From contig NW_005178559.1 of NCBI RefSeq assembly GCF_000350225.1, forward strand, positions 5,987-69,986: a DNA stretch of 64,000 nt, read 5' to 3'. The first letter of the stretch is position 1. The number at the start of each line of letters is the position of its first letter. Shown piece after piece: positions 1 through 10,393 of this stretch. The notes beneath the pieces are model-generated. The model saw only the letters and a list, made by a program, of their open reading frames with translations, was not told where the DNA came from and ran no database searches. A program made the translations under genes and the position numbers. The DNA is from Chondrus crispus. Taxonomy: Eukaryota > Rhodophyta > Florideophyceae > Gigartinales > Gigartinaceae.

Positions 1-2081
1 GAGAAGGATGGAAAGATAGCCGAGGGAGAGTGGAGGGAGGGGGAGGTGTCGAGAGACGGCCCTGTTGTGGAGAGGCGAGAAAGGGGAAGGGTGAGATATC
101 GGCGGGAGGGTGGGAAGTGGAGAGGTGGGATGTGGAGAGGTGGTTAGAGAGTGGTTTGCATCAGGGTTGGGAGGGAGGCGGGATTGCACGTGTCGCGAAT
201 GGCTTAGGGCGGCTTGCGACAGATGGGGTGGGGGGCAGTGTGCCGGCAACCTGTACAGTGGCCGCCGAGTGGGATCGCGGGGGAGGGGGGGCGTGTTGTG
301 AGGTGAGAGAATCAATCTGAGGCCCGTTCAGGAACAGGCTCGTGACACGGAATGATGCGGCTGTACGGCTTCCATACTCGGGCGTACGTATGAGGCAGGC
401 GGTGGATTTCGGGGATGGATTTTCGGCCGTGGAAAAGGCGAGGTGTGCGCACGTCGCGCCCGCCAGAGCCGAGCGCCTGGCCTGCTGCGGTCGAGAGGTT
501 CGGCTTGGTGCGCTCGGGTTGGCCGGTGCGCCCATCGAAGACGCCGCGCACCTGCGTCAACGCTGCGCGCCGCGCCGCGCGGCCAACGAACGGGGCCCGG
601 CCGTGGAGAGTCGTTGGCACGGTGAATCGGCCGCTGCCCACACAACGTATGCCGTGAAGAGGCGCACAGAGGTACTAGTGCAGTGCGCGGAGAGCGGAGC
701 GCGGGGCGCGGAGCGCGGAGCGGGAGGATGCATGGGACTCTAGTTATTACGGCAGTTTGTCATCGTGCAGTCCAGTGCGCTCAAGTGTACTGTACCGTAA
801 GGAACGTCGCGGGCGACGGCGGCGGCGGGGAGCGGGGCACGGCGAGCGGGGCGCGGCGAGTGAAGTGAAGTGGAGTGGGCGTGAAAGAGTGCCCGCGTGC
901 GCGGTGTGGGGTGTGCCAGCAGCCAGCAGCTCACACCAAGCGGGATGGACAAGGGGGTGTGGCATGCGCCCGCGCTCCGCATAACGGAATACAACCAAGG
1001 GGTTTTTGATGTGCTGTTCACAGCACACATGAGCAATTGCCGGTCTACTACCGCAGCGAAGGGGACTTGTACGGCAGGGAAGGGGACTCAAGGTGGGGTA
1101 CGCAGCCGGCGAATTCCAATTCCAATTCCATTCTGCCATTTCGGGGGAAGACCTGCTGCCAACAAGAGGGCCGTGCCGTGTGCCGCGGGCAGTGGCGATT
1201 TCGCAACTGTGAATGGGAGCGCGGGGCCAGACTGTGGTGGCCAACACAAAACACGTTGGTGGATGCAGGGCATGCGCGCGGCGACGCATCCTGCTGCTGG
1301 GTGACGGGGCGACGCATCATGACAGGAGGGGGTGGCAGGGCTAAGTGAATTAAGTCCACTCGCAGACTAAAGCTTATGCCGCCGTGTCGGGCTGGAAATA
1401 ATGAATTCAAGCGACGTCGCAAACGTGCCCCACTCCGAAACGATCACACCCGCTGCCCCAGGGGTCTGCCCCAGCGCGTTCACTTTGTGTCGCCACCCAG
1501 CCACAGCCCGCCACTTGCCGGGCTGTACGCTTGCCTCATTCGAAGTGCTATAAACCAAGTCCTCTCGCTTTTTTAAGGGCGCGCCTTTACAGTATTCCTT
1601 TACAGCTGAAAATCAAGGCGTCTCGCTTCCAACAACTTTCAACGGGGCGACTTTACAGTGCGCTTCGCTTCTCCTGTGACGTTGTGCTCGTGCTTCTGGA
1701 AGCACCTGGAACCAGGACCCCCCCCACCCACACTTTGATCCACATCTCCGATCTTCACACACTCGACAGCCTTGCATCGCAACCCTTCCGTCCGGCTCCT
1801 CATCAGAACTACATTTACAGAACTCCGTTCTTGTCGCTCTCGCTACCATACCGATCGTCACGCCGTACAACTTCACTTCACTGTCACAACAACTCCAAAA
1901 GATCCTGCAACCAAAACCCCTCGCCCCACCGCCGAGAACAGCCCGAAAAATGAAACAACCGCACGCTCACCAGTCACCAGCTCCACGTAGCAGCCCACGT
2001 AGCTGGTAGGGGGCGGGAGCCTGCGCCGGGTGGCAGTGTTGCGCGCTGGGAGACACCAGCCGAGCCTGACTGCTCACTACA
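1..2081. other. GC-rich region, no recognised gene
   Basis: No gene is supported here. Bases 1-300 are purine-rich on the plus strand (GGAGG and GTGGG runs). Bases 300-1350 are GC-rich and open in several frames at once, as expected from composition; none of the peptides resembles a known family. A short AATTCC run lies near 1115-1130. A TATAAA at 1549-1554 followed by pyrimidine-rich sequence looks promoter-like, and the ATG at 1950 opens only 19 codons (to 2009) before the MITE-like element. This could be the cut-off start of a host gene, but that is a guess. Confidence 0.4.
1549..1554 (+). promoter_or_regulatory. possible TATA box
   Basis: TATAAA followed by a pyrimidine-rich stretch and then a short ORF (1950-2009). 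No recognised gene follows, so the assignment is weak. Confidence 0.2.
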
Positions 2082-2528
2082 CTGATCACAGCAATTAACC
2101 TGGGCCAACTTAATTCTGAAGCCCCTTTTTCAGGTCTATAACCATATTTAACATGGTCCAGATTAATTGTGAACCCAGATTAATGTATGGTCAAATCAGA
2201 TATACTGTAACATGGTCCAGTTTATTTGTGAACCACTGGATTAACCTTGATTTCTAACATTGCTGACAAGTATTCAAGAAATTACGGCTCCACTTCTTGC
2301 CCATTGAAATGGACACGATGCTTGGATATTATTGTCTGCAGCTCAGAAAAGAGCTGTTCTCTTCCCAAAGACCATATCGAGGCGGCGACATGCGTTCTCG
2401 CCCTTTTGGAACTCTAAATGCGACTTATCATAAGACTGTTTCCTCCAGGTCAAAACCAATAATAACCTGGTCCAGTTTATTTCTGAACCCAGGTTAATAT
2501 ATAGACCAAGGTTAATTGCTGTGATCAG
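2082..2528. mobile_element. MITE-like element with 19-bp terminal inverted repeats
   Basis: The perfect 19-bp inverted repeat CTGATCACAGCAATTAACC occupies 2082-2100 and, in reverse complement, 2510-2528. The interior is AT-rich and non-coding, with several copies of a TGGTCCAGTTTATTT-like motif near 2154, 2213 and 2467. A short outer similarity (TACAC) makes the exact ends and the target duplication uncertain. I cannot assign a superfamily. Confidence 0.6.
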
Positions 2529-2584
2529 GTGTACTGTATCCTCATCCATTTCCTGCCCGCAGCCCGCGAAACACATCTATAGTA

Positions 2585-4137
2585 CAGTGGTGGAAAAAAT
2601 TATAAAGCACCCCCCAAAAACAGGCATTGCTGGACAGAGAAAAGCGCGTGTTTAAAAAAGAGCTTTGCAGCCCCTCAGAAAAGGACCGTGAAATACGAAT
2701 CTGTAACCAGTTTTATACAGTCGGCACTATATTTTGCACAACAGTTCAATAGACATTTGACAAGTGGAAATTTTTATAATGCAGCGTGTCTTATTGTGCT
2801 CTGCATGGGGTCTCTAATGCTTCGTTGTCCCGTCCGTTGCTTTTAACAACGTCAAAACAACGCTTCTGCATTGAACCCACTAAGTTGTGGAGCGTTTGAG
2901 CTGGTCTGGCATCCTAAGAAGCCAAGATGCACTCTTCGAGCTCTTCAACCCCTCGAAACTGGCGTTGATGCTCGTACACCTTCTGAGCCAGAATTCTCTA
3001 GAGGTTTTCGATGGGGTTTAAGTCAGGAAACTTAGCTGGCCAGTCCAGAACCACCATATCCTCTTCATTAAACCATTCCCTCACGATACGAGCGCGGTGT
3101 ATCGATGCCCCATCTTGCTGAAAGACCCAGCTCGGTCCCAGTTCTTGGTCCGCAAACGGCAACAGGAAGCTCTCGAGCGTCCCAATGTACTTAACTGCTG
3201 TTTGTTTGCCTTCCAAAAGCGCCAGTTCACACTTTTTCCTCCCTGCGAAGTCTTCCCAAACCATCAATGAGCCGCCCCTTTGCTGGCAATTCGAAAAAAT
3301 TAGATCTTCAAGTCTTAGATCATGCCAAAAACAAGCAAACCCGTCCGGTCAGTCCAAATTGAACTTCTTTTCGTCACTCTAGACGACATTGTTCCAGTCC
3401 GGAATGGTCCAGGTAACTTTTTCGGGCGCCCAAGCGACGCGGGCAGTCTTGCGATGAATTAGCATTTGCGGAACTCTCTTAATCTTTTTATACGTCAACT
3501 TTGGGTGTTGTTTCAGTATTTGCCGCACGCGTCTTGCTTGCACAGGCAGTTGTAGAGCCTGAGAAATCTCTCTAGACCCTAAAATACCCTTGGATGCTTC
3601 GCGAAGGAGCATGCGTCTACCTGCGACTGTGAGCTTTCTTGGTCTGCCAGCTCGTTTTTTGACCCATAGGCTTCTGGGTTGCGGAGAAAGTTTTGCACGG
3701 CCGCCTGACTTCGCTTTAGCTCCTTTTCGATGCGAGATTGGGACCATTTGGCTTGGTGGAACGCCAAAACTTTTCCTCGCTCTTCAGCGCTGAGTGACCG
3801 ACCGCGAGGCATGTCTTCGAGCAGTAATGGGGATGGAAAAGGGACCTGGGGTGTTCGTGGTACTATTTGAAGAGCTGGTGTTGCCTTTCTCCCGCCAAAC
3901 ACTGAACAACTTGTCCGTGTGGTGTTGTTGGGGTGTGGTGCTTTATATATATTACCACCTGTCAATTTGATTTTGGACTGTAATGCAAAATATTGGCCGT
4001 ACTGTATAAAACCGTTTACAGATTCGTTTTTCCCGGTCCATTTCTGAGGGGCTACAAAGCTCTTTTTTAAACACGCGCTTTTCTCTGTCCAGCAATGCCC
4101 GTTTTTGGGAGGTGCTTTATAATTTTTTCCACCACTG
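2585..4137 (-). mobile_element. Tc1-type (Tc1/mariner, DD34E) DNA transposon, decayed
   Basis: The 1553-bp element has TA at both borders (2583-2584 and 4138-4139) and termini beginning CAGTGGTGGAAAAAATT. The terminal repeats match closely for about 160 bp and more weakly to about 210 bp. An inner copy of the terminal motif lies near 2761-2785 and 3935-3963, giving an IR/DR arrangement as in several Tc1-like families. One transposase pseudogene is on the minus strand. The arms have diverged noticeably, so the insertion is old. Confidence 0.9.
2800..3812 (-). pseudogene. Tc1-like transposase pseudogene
   Basis: The reading begins at the ATG at 3812 (MPRGRSLSAEERGKV), a helix-turn-helix N-terminus typical of Tc1 transposases. 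It changes frame near 3600 and continues as AGRPRKLTVAGRR, a second HTH, into the DDE domain. The first catalytic D is in SDEKKF, the second in QQDGASIH, and the E in DLNPIEN; D and E are separated by 34 residues (DD34E). In-frame stops occur just before SDEKK, after KKFNLD, and after PIENL, where the family has W. The C-terminal tail (VEELEECIL, then VVKSNG) can be followed to about 2800. Function is lost. The product would cut and paste the element at TA sites. Confidence 0.88.
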
Positions 4138-4286
4138 TACTTTACACCTTTGCCGATCCATCCTCTCCTGTCGAGACTCTCGGGACACTCGACGTAGCAC
4201 GCTGTCCATTCCACAGCATGCTACAATACCGCAGCATGTGTGCCAACAACTTTAGTAGAATCTTACTCCGACTCTGACTTGACTAG

Positions 4287-5090
4287 TGTCTTAGACGCAA
4301 GCAATTTGGCCTCATATGAGGACAGGCATGGCCCCATATGAGGCCAGCTTTTTTTGCAGAAATATATACATTAAATCGAAACTTTAAAGTTAGTTTGGAC
4401 ACCATTTCTTTAAAGCGCCCTCGGCAATAACATCTTGCAAAACATTGGGATGGCAGTTGTCAATACACAGAGAGACTAAGAATCTAATCAAGTTTCAATG
4501 ATCACTTGACTTTTTAATTAAACAGGCGTTTTGGTTTCGAAGATATCAACGTAACAGATGCCCGCGCGGTAAAATGCCATAACACAGATTTTATTCAGGA
4601 GAAACATCTGGGGTAGGGTAACAAGTAAAGGAACAATTCTAGATAATTCTAAACGAGAAGTGTGACGTACGCACACAGAGACGGTTGGCTGACAGCGCAC
4701 ACCACGCCCTGAGGAGCGGGGGGGCGGGGGCTGAGAAACGGATGACTGTCTGTAGTAAAGAGAGTTGAGCAGCTGCCCCCACTGATAAGCAAACGGCCGA
4801 CGCAAAGGGGTCGGGGCGTACAGTGGGGGCTGAGAGCGGCGGGAGGCATTATAGTGTGATCATAAGATACAGGTCCGTAAAACATTTTGAGATTGGTCAA
4901 AAAGGCTTCTTTTTCAGGCATTTTAAAATGGCTGGAAAAGGCGTGCAGATTTCACCTAACTCGACCCTTTCGCAGCGCAGAAGCCAACTGCGGTGGCGTG
5001 AGTATCTTTTCCCATCTTGTTGAGCTAGCACAAGTCGAGAAAAAATAAGTTGAAAAGTGACCTCATATGAGGTCATTTGTCGTCTAGACA
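4287..5090. mobile_element. non-autonomous TIR transposon, about 800 bp
   Basis: The left end TGTCTTAGACGCAAG and the right end, read in reverse as TGTCTAGACGACAAA, form short inverted repeats flanked by CTAG at 4283-4286 and 5091-5094. Because ACTAGT is itself palindromic, the true duplication could be shorter. Just inside both ends lies the palindrome CCTCATATGAGG; the left side has two such palindromes. There is no coding sequence. The superfamily is unknown to me. Confidence 0.6.
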
Positions 5091-5094
5091 CTAG

Positions 5095-5449
5095 TCTGTA
5101 GTACACCGCTCACCCACATATTCACTTTCCCTCTGCAAGCGGCATGCTCCGCGATTGCAGCCTCGCATGCTCAATTCGAAGCACGTCGGCAGACCCGGAT
5201 TACATTCACAACTGCCGTCACATCTCCTAACATACCTTGCAGTATTGCGTCTAGCCCCAAGTGGTGACACCATGTGGCATCCCGCGCTGTCAGGTTGCGA
5301 TTTGTGAGAGCGGTAAACCTCTGGTTTCTTGTTTACGCCGATCTACTCCTTTTTATACTACTCTGCGGCGTCGGCTGGCCCGACTGCTACGTGTACACGT
5401 GTGAGCCCTGGCAAGCTAGCGGTGTCGCACGCTGCGGTCGTCATACGAG
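5095..5449. other. intergenic sequence, nothing recognised
   Basis: The ORF at 5274-5582 on the plus strand overlaps the copia fossil antisense and shows no family resemblance. This stretch might contain the remains of an LTR of the adjacent copia fossil, but I see no paired copy. Confidence 0.3.
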
Positions 5450-6356
5450 GTGCTTAGCCCTGACAGCTTCCCTGTCGACTGGTAAGTGCAATGGCGCGTT
5501 GTTTGGAGATTGTCGGCGAGGTAGTAATACAAAAGGGCGTTCCGTAGCTGTTCGAATCGTTGGCGACCGACCGGTTTCGTAAATATATTAGCAGGCATGT
5601 TTTGTGATGGGACGTGGGTGATTTGGATGCTGCGATTGGGATGGTGGGAGCGTAAATAGTGATGGCGGATATGAATAAATATGCGACGTCTCGTAGGGGC
5701 GGTGTTGGTTGCCATTGTGCATGCGGATTGGTTGTCGATGAGCACAGTTGTAGCTGTGTTTTGTAGAATCTGGAGCTCCTGCATTATTCTACGTAGTCAT
5801 TGTGTGGATTGCACGGCTTGAGTGGCCGAGATGTACTCAGCCTCACATGTACTGAGCGCTTGTAGGGATTGCTTGTTTGAGGACCACAGTATCGGTGCAC
5901 CGCTGAGGGTGTGTACCACACGGGAGATGGATTTGCGATCGGATATGTTGTTGGCGAAGTCCGCGTCGGCGTGTGTGGCAAGAGGATTGTTTGCGAAGCT
6001 GGTTTCCGTAGTTGTGTTTTGAAGTGGTGCGTGCGTTGCATTCAGAAGCGGATTGTAGGTGACGCCCTGCTCGGGTGTAACTGGCAGGTACTGGACTAGT
6101 CTTTTGAGGTGCTGCCGGTGTCGTTTTGTTGGATTGTGTGATTCTTGTGCCAAGTGGTTAGTGATAAAGAATATGTTGGTGCCATCTGCGATGTATATTA
6201 TTTCGCCGATGATTTGTTGGAAGATTTGCGTCAATTCACAACAGGCTTTATTAGTAGTTCCGGGTCCTTCCAGGTTCATGCCATCGACGTACAGTATGTG
6301 GCGAACTCGAATCCCAAACATAAGCCATAGCGTATGTTTGGGATTCGAGTTCGCCA
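5450..6356 (-). mobile_element. Ty1/copia retrotransposon fossil (RT end and RNase H)
   Basis: Read on the minus strand, this holds the end of reverse transcriptase (YVDGM, corresponding to the copia YVDDM box, about 6280-6295) and the RNase H region (ADADFANN, then STCEAEYIS, then DNQSACTMA, IRHHYLRS and ANIFTKP). The order and motifs are those of copia pol. Gag, protease, integrase and both LTRs are absent. It is a broken fragment with several breaks and looks old. The 5' side of the fragment stops at a fold-back hairpin (6299-6356), just before a pogo-like insertion. Confidence 0.85.
6299..6356. repeat. perfect 24-bp inverted repeat (hairpin) at the truncated end of the copia fossil
   Basis: The left arm at 6299-6322 (TGGCGAACTCGAATCCC and onward) is exactly complementary to the right arm at 6333-6356, with a 10-nt loop. 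The left arm is copia pol sequence; the right arm is its inverted copy. This looks like a snap-back at a truncated cDNA end rather than a transposon terminus. Confidence 0.85.
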
Positions 6357-6417
6357 TTTTCGAGTGGTGGATGACTGATTGGTGTAGTACCTTCCCTAAA
6401 ACGGAAAGGGAAATGAC

Positions 6418-9400
6418 GAGGTTAGGCGGGCGACACCTTGCAAATCTTTCCACCCTAGGTGGTGACAAGAAAACTTTGTTAGGAAAGGGCGGTGACACCA
6501 ATTCTTTTGCTAGATCAGGTGATGATATCTTAGAAAATGCACAAATAGGGTCGCGATATTTTGGTAACTGTGGGTGACATTTGAGGTCGATGACAGATGA
6601 GAAAGGCGTTTCGCTATTTCGGCAATGTTAGGGGGGTGACTTCAACAGTGTATGGGTAACCGGAATGCCGCCCAGCAGTAACCTCAACATTCACTGGATC
6701 TGTAGAGCATCTAATATATTGCAACTATATTGCATCTACCCATGGACACTGTCGTCAAAAATTTGTCGTAGCTCACACGTGCTTGCGACATGTCCGCTAA
6801 GATTGCAAATCAAGCAAGAATACGAACGACGTTTGGGAGCCTCGAGTCCACGTTCATACCATCATTTGCGCCGTTTTCCAGCATTCTTCACAGGACGTCC
6901 GCGGGTGGTGGTATTGCTTTCGGAACTTTGAGATTGTTCCCCGTCACTACCAGTTTTTTTGCTGCCAGAATTACGGCATCAACAGCATCTTGACGTGGCA
7001 ACTCGAATGATACGTTTCATATTGATGCCTCCACATAGGCGTTAGGTGGCGTCTATTAATGAACTTGTGTAGATTACCACTTCCAAACTTTTCACAAAGC
7101 ACGGCAGCACCATGTCAACAAGGAAATCCTGGCCCATTCCTCGAGTATGCACAACATTCTGGTGGTTGTTGCGTAGATGCGCTCAGAACTACCCGTCTTA
7201 ATATAGATCCATCCATTTGACTACGGACCGTTGTCTCCATTTTTCGAGTCCCTTCAATAAATTTCACCGATGCCTGATACCTCCGCGACCTGGGAATAAG
7301 GCTGGCAAGATGGCGCTCAACATGAGGTGGAACAGGCTTTTGGCATGAAAGCGCCACTGTTTGGCGCTTTAAAAAATTCAATCGTTGCGTTAGCAACACT
7401 GTAAGAAGCATTTTCTGAGGTTCAACAGACCGTATGTTGTTGCGAACAGCAGCTGCCATCTGGCTTTCTGCACCCTGTGATGAAGTAGTGAGATCTTCTA
7501 GATGAGAACATGCCCGATAAAGCTCATCATCTTTAAATCTTCCGAGGTAGTCTCGCTGGACAGTACTGTACGCCTCCTTCATCATGGTCACCGTTTCCCG
7601 ATCGGGAGCGCAAACAGCCTTTTCATACAGACGCAGACCAGCCGCCTTACCAGCCCCGAGACGGGGCCCCAAGTTCTTCTTCACATGCAGGGGATCCAGA
7701 AACAAATTTGCATGCTTCATAGATGCGCGAAAGGCAGAATCAATTGATTTTTCTTGATGAACGATGGTTGTCCTAGTCGGTACATCAAATCCTTCTATAC
7801 GAGCGCAAGCCTTAAAAACTTTTGTCCATGTGTCCAGGCATTCCGGACCGACAAAGTGCCCAAATAGGAGGGGGACAAGGTGATTATTCACGTCGTAACC
7901 AAGGACTTCAAAAGAAGTACCGTAGCTCTGGGGACCTATTCCGTCACAATGCGCGGCATCAGCAGTAGTTGCAGTCCTCCGAGTTTTGCAGATGTGTTCT
8001 GCAATTAAAGGCAAAAACAAAAACCCTCCATAGTAACTGCTCTCATCATCTATGTCTGAGAGCTCCACGACATCAGCATCAAAAACTTCATCTTCCGGCA
8101 CCTCAGGTGTATGTGTTTTGCGGCTTTAATCCTTTGGGACTTCATTTCAATTCCCGTTAAAACCACCAGGTCCACATGGTGACCAATATCCGCAAGAAGC
8201 TTTGCGTACCCATCCAGTGAGGCCAGGCCATGTTCACAGCTCTTGATGTTGTAATATATCGGTGCAATTCCTTCCGTATTGCACGGTAGGGGGTATAGGG
8301 AGGCTGACGCCTGAGTATATGCTTTTCTTTGACCAGTGCGGCAATTGTGCGACTATTGATATTCGGATCCGTGCATGCTTCCTCCAAAATGCAGCGGGCG
8401 ACTTGTTGCGCAGTATATGCTGGAGCACAATGGGCGTCTTCAGGCCTTCTTCTACTGGAGGGCCTTGCTCCTGGTAAAATAACGCGATGTCCGAAGCACT
8501 CATTCTGGTGAGGGAGGTACTTATTAAGCTTCCAATACCCATTTCGCGGTTGCCAATCAAATACAAAAGTGGCAGAGCAGGATGACACCCGGCAACGCAT
8601 GACGACTTTCGTTAGGGTTTGATGCATATTAACGCCCTTTTGCATACCGAGATCTCCTGTTTTCGCACGAATCAACTGTTCACATTTCCAACGAGAATCC
8701 AAGCTCATTCCTATAATAGGGTGTATAGGCGTCCAAGGTTGAGGCTTCCAAATCATGGACGCAACACGGTCCGCCAGTAACGCAACCTTTGCACGCTGTA
8801 GTGATCGCATCTTAGACTTTACCTTCTGCAGACGACGCCTATTTTCCTTCTCCTTGGAATTAAGACCTTTAGGGTTTCTGTTCGCAATGTGAGGTCCAGC
8901 TGCAAAATCAGTATCTTCGTATGACTCAGCCTCTACAGCGATATTTTCGTCGATAAAGACCGCAATATATTGTGCGTGATCAAAGCTAGAAGAATCCAAT
9001 AGACCGAGGTCTTCATCATTAGAAGAGAGTCCATCGGAAGGTTCAAATTCTAAATCCGACACACAGTCTTCGTCTCCATCGTCCTGTTTTGGAGTACCAG
9101 CAGGCTGCCGTGGGGGCGTTTTCAAATTTTCTGCACCGGGTTTGGACACATTAGTACCACAACTCAAGAGATCGGGAGACCGTGCTGGTGACGGATTATT
9201 TGTGATTTCGTCTTCGGTATGACATCGGGTTGTGTTTCTCGATCGCTTTTCGTTCTCAGCTTGAAGACGTATTTCATCTTTCTGCAAGGCCTGAGCCTCT
9301 TCCGAAAGTTGTTGTATTTTTTCCCTTCTTTGAACAATTGTTTCTGCCTCTGTCGGACCCACACTGTACAAAACATCACCGGGCACCTCGAAGGCAGCTT

Positions 9401-10070
9401 CCTGGCCATATAAAAGATTGTGACACTCGTGCTCATTCTCAACGATCTCCCAGCATCGAGAAAGAACGGTCATGCAGCGAGAAACTTGACGCATGAACTG
9501 ACGACGTTTTTGCGGATCGCTCATGGCACTTGCTCGCGCCTGTTGCAAATCCGGATGCACGATCATAGCCAGTCGGCGGTATTTTTTCCTCACAGCTTGG
9601 AAAGAATATCCTGCACAAAAACCTCGACGATTGGCGCGACATCTCGTTCTACAGTACTCAGATGCCGGAGCGCTTCTCCTAAGTCGGTGGGAAAAGTTCG
9701 CGGCATCTTTGAGGGTATCTAAGTAGCCGATTGGTATCGCCGAACAACAGTTGATTTGGGTTGGCGACAATAGAGGAGGGTTAAGATAGAGGGGGGAAAA
9801 AGAGTTGGTGGTTGTACGCAAATTGGTAAGTTTTGAGGCACGGGAGGGGGACGGCGGCTAGACTTCGGATTGCCAGGGGCGATTTGGAGAAGTAGGTGTG
9901 ATCTGGGTGGGTGACAGAAACATTTTCGCCCTCCTACATTGACAAGTTTCATGTGCCGCCCCCCCCCCCAGTATAAGAGAAAATGCAATGTCCCTCCCCT
10001 CGATGTGAACATTTCACGTGGTCGCCGTCTATATTGACAAGATTTGCACAGTGTCACCCTCCCAACTCCA
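6418..10070 (-). mobile_element. Mutator-like element (MULE) copy 1, decayed
   Basis: The left end GAGGTTAGGCGGGCGACACC and the reversed right end GGAGTTGGGAGGGTGACACT are degenerate inverted repeats whose similarity continues for some 45 bp (a shared TGCAAATCTT block). AAATGAC on both sides (6411-6417 and 10071-10077) is a plausible 7-bp target duplication; MULEs make duplications of 7-11 bp. The flanking sequence is the left terminus of the pogo-like element. It contains one large transposase pseudogene. MULE copy 2 at 45075-46887 shares the end motif GGTTAGG-GGG-GA and the protein family. Confidence 0.75.
6736..9706 (-). pseudogene. MULE transposase with an N-terminal J-domain-like segment, broken
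   Basis: The likely start is the ATG at 9706 (MPRTFPTDLGEALRHL). After a frame change comes KKYRRLAMIVHPDL, which has the HPD signature of J-domains (9549-9557), then a glutamate-rich predicted coiled coil, an acidic linker, and a FAR1/WRKY-like zinc site (CRVSSC and HQNECFGH). A second frame change near 8101-8157 leads to the MULE DDE domain (DAAHCDG, LGYDVN, LDPLHVKKN). A SWIM site (CCAYS, then FPC-stop-HG) follows, where a stop at 7115 replaces the tryptophan seen in copy 2. A CCHC zinc knuckle ends the protein (CLICNLSGHVASTC, about 6763-6805; stop at 6736). At least four disruptions are visible. The intact form would be roughly 950 residues. Confidence 0.82.
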
Positions 10071-10393
10071 AAATGACCCAACGGGAAATTTCGGACAGCA
10101 GGGTAACTCCGTACAAATATACCCTAGTCGCTGTCCATGTATTGGACGGTAGACTGGGGTCCACGGCAGAGTTCTGAACTTACATTAAGGTACCCACCTA
10201 CCCACTTACATCCTGCCACCAGTCCATGTGCAGTTTGCTCACTCACAGCAGCCCGCGCCAAAATATAAACCGAAACACAGCCCGATCCATCTGTTAGAAT
10301 GGACATGTTGAGAGCGCACTCCTCTCGAATTTATATCAAAAACGTTCACAGAGCGTCAAACCTCCAGACACAACCTCTGGCTACCGCACCGAA

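Noticed and set aside
30-1350. Several overlapping ORFs of 60-180 codons on both strands
   Set aside because: High GC keeps all frames open; no family resemblance and no frame stands out.
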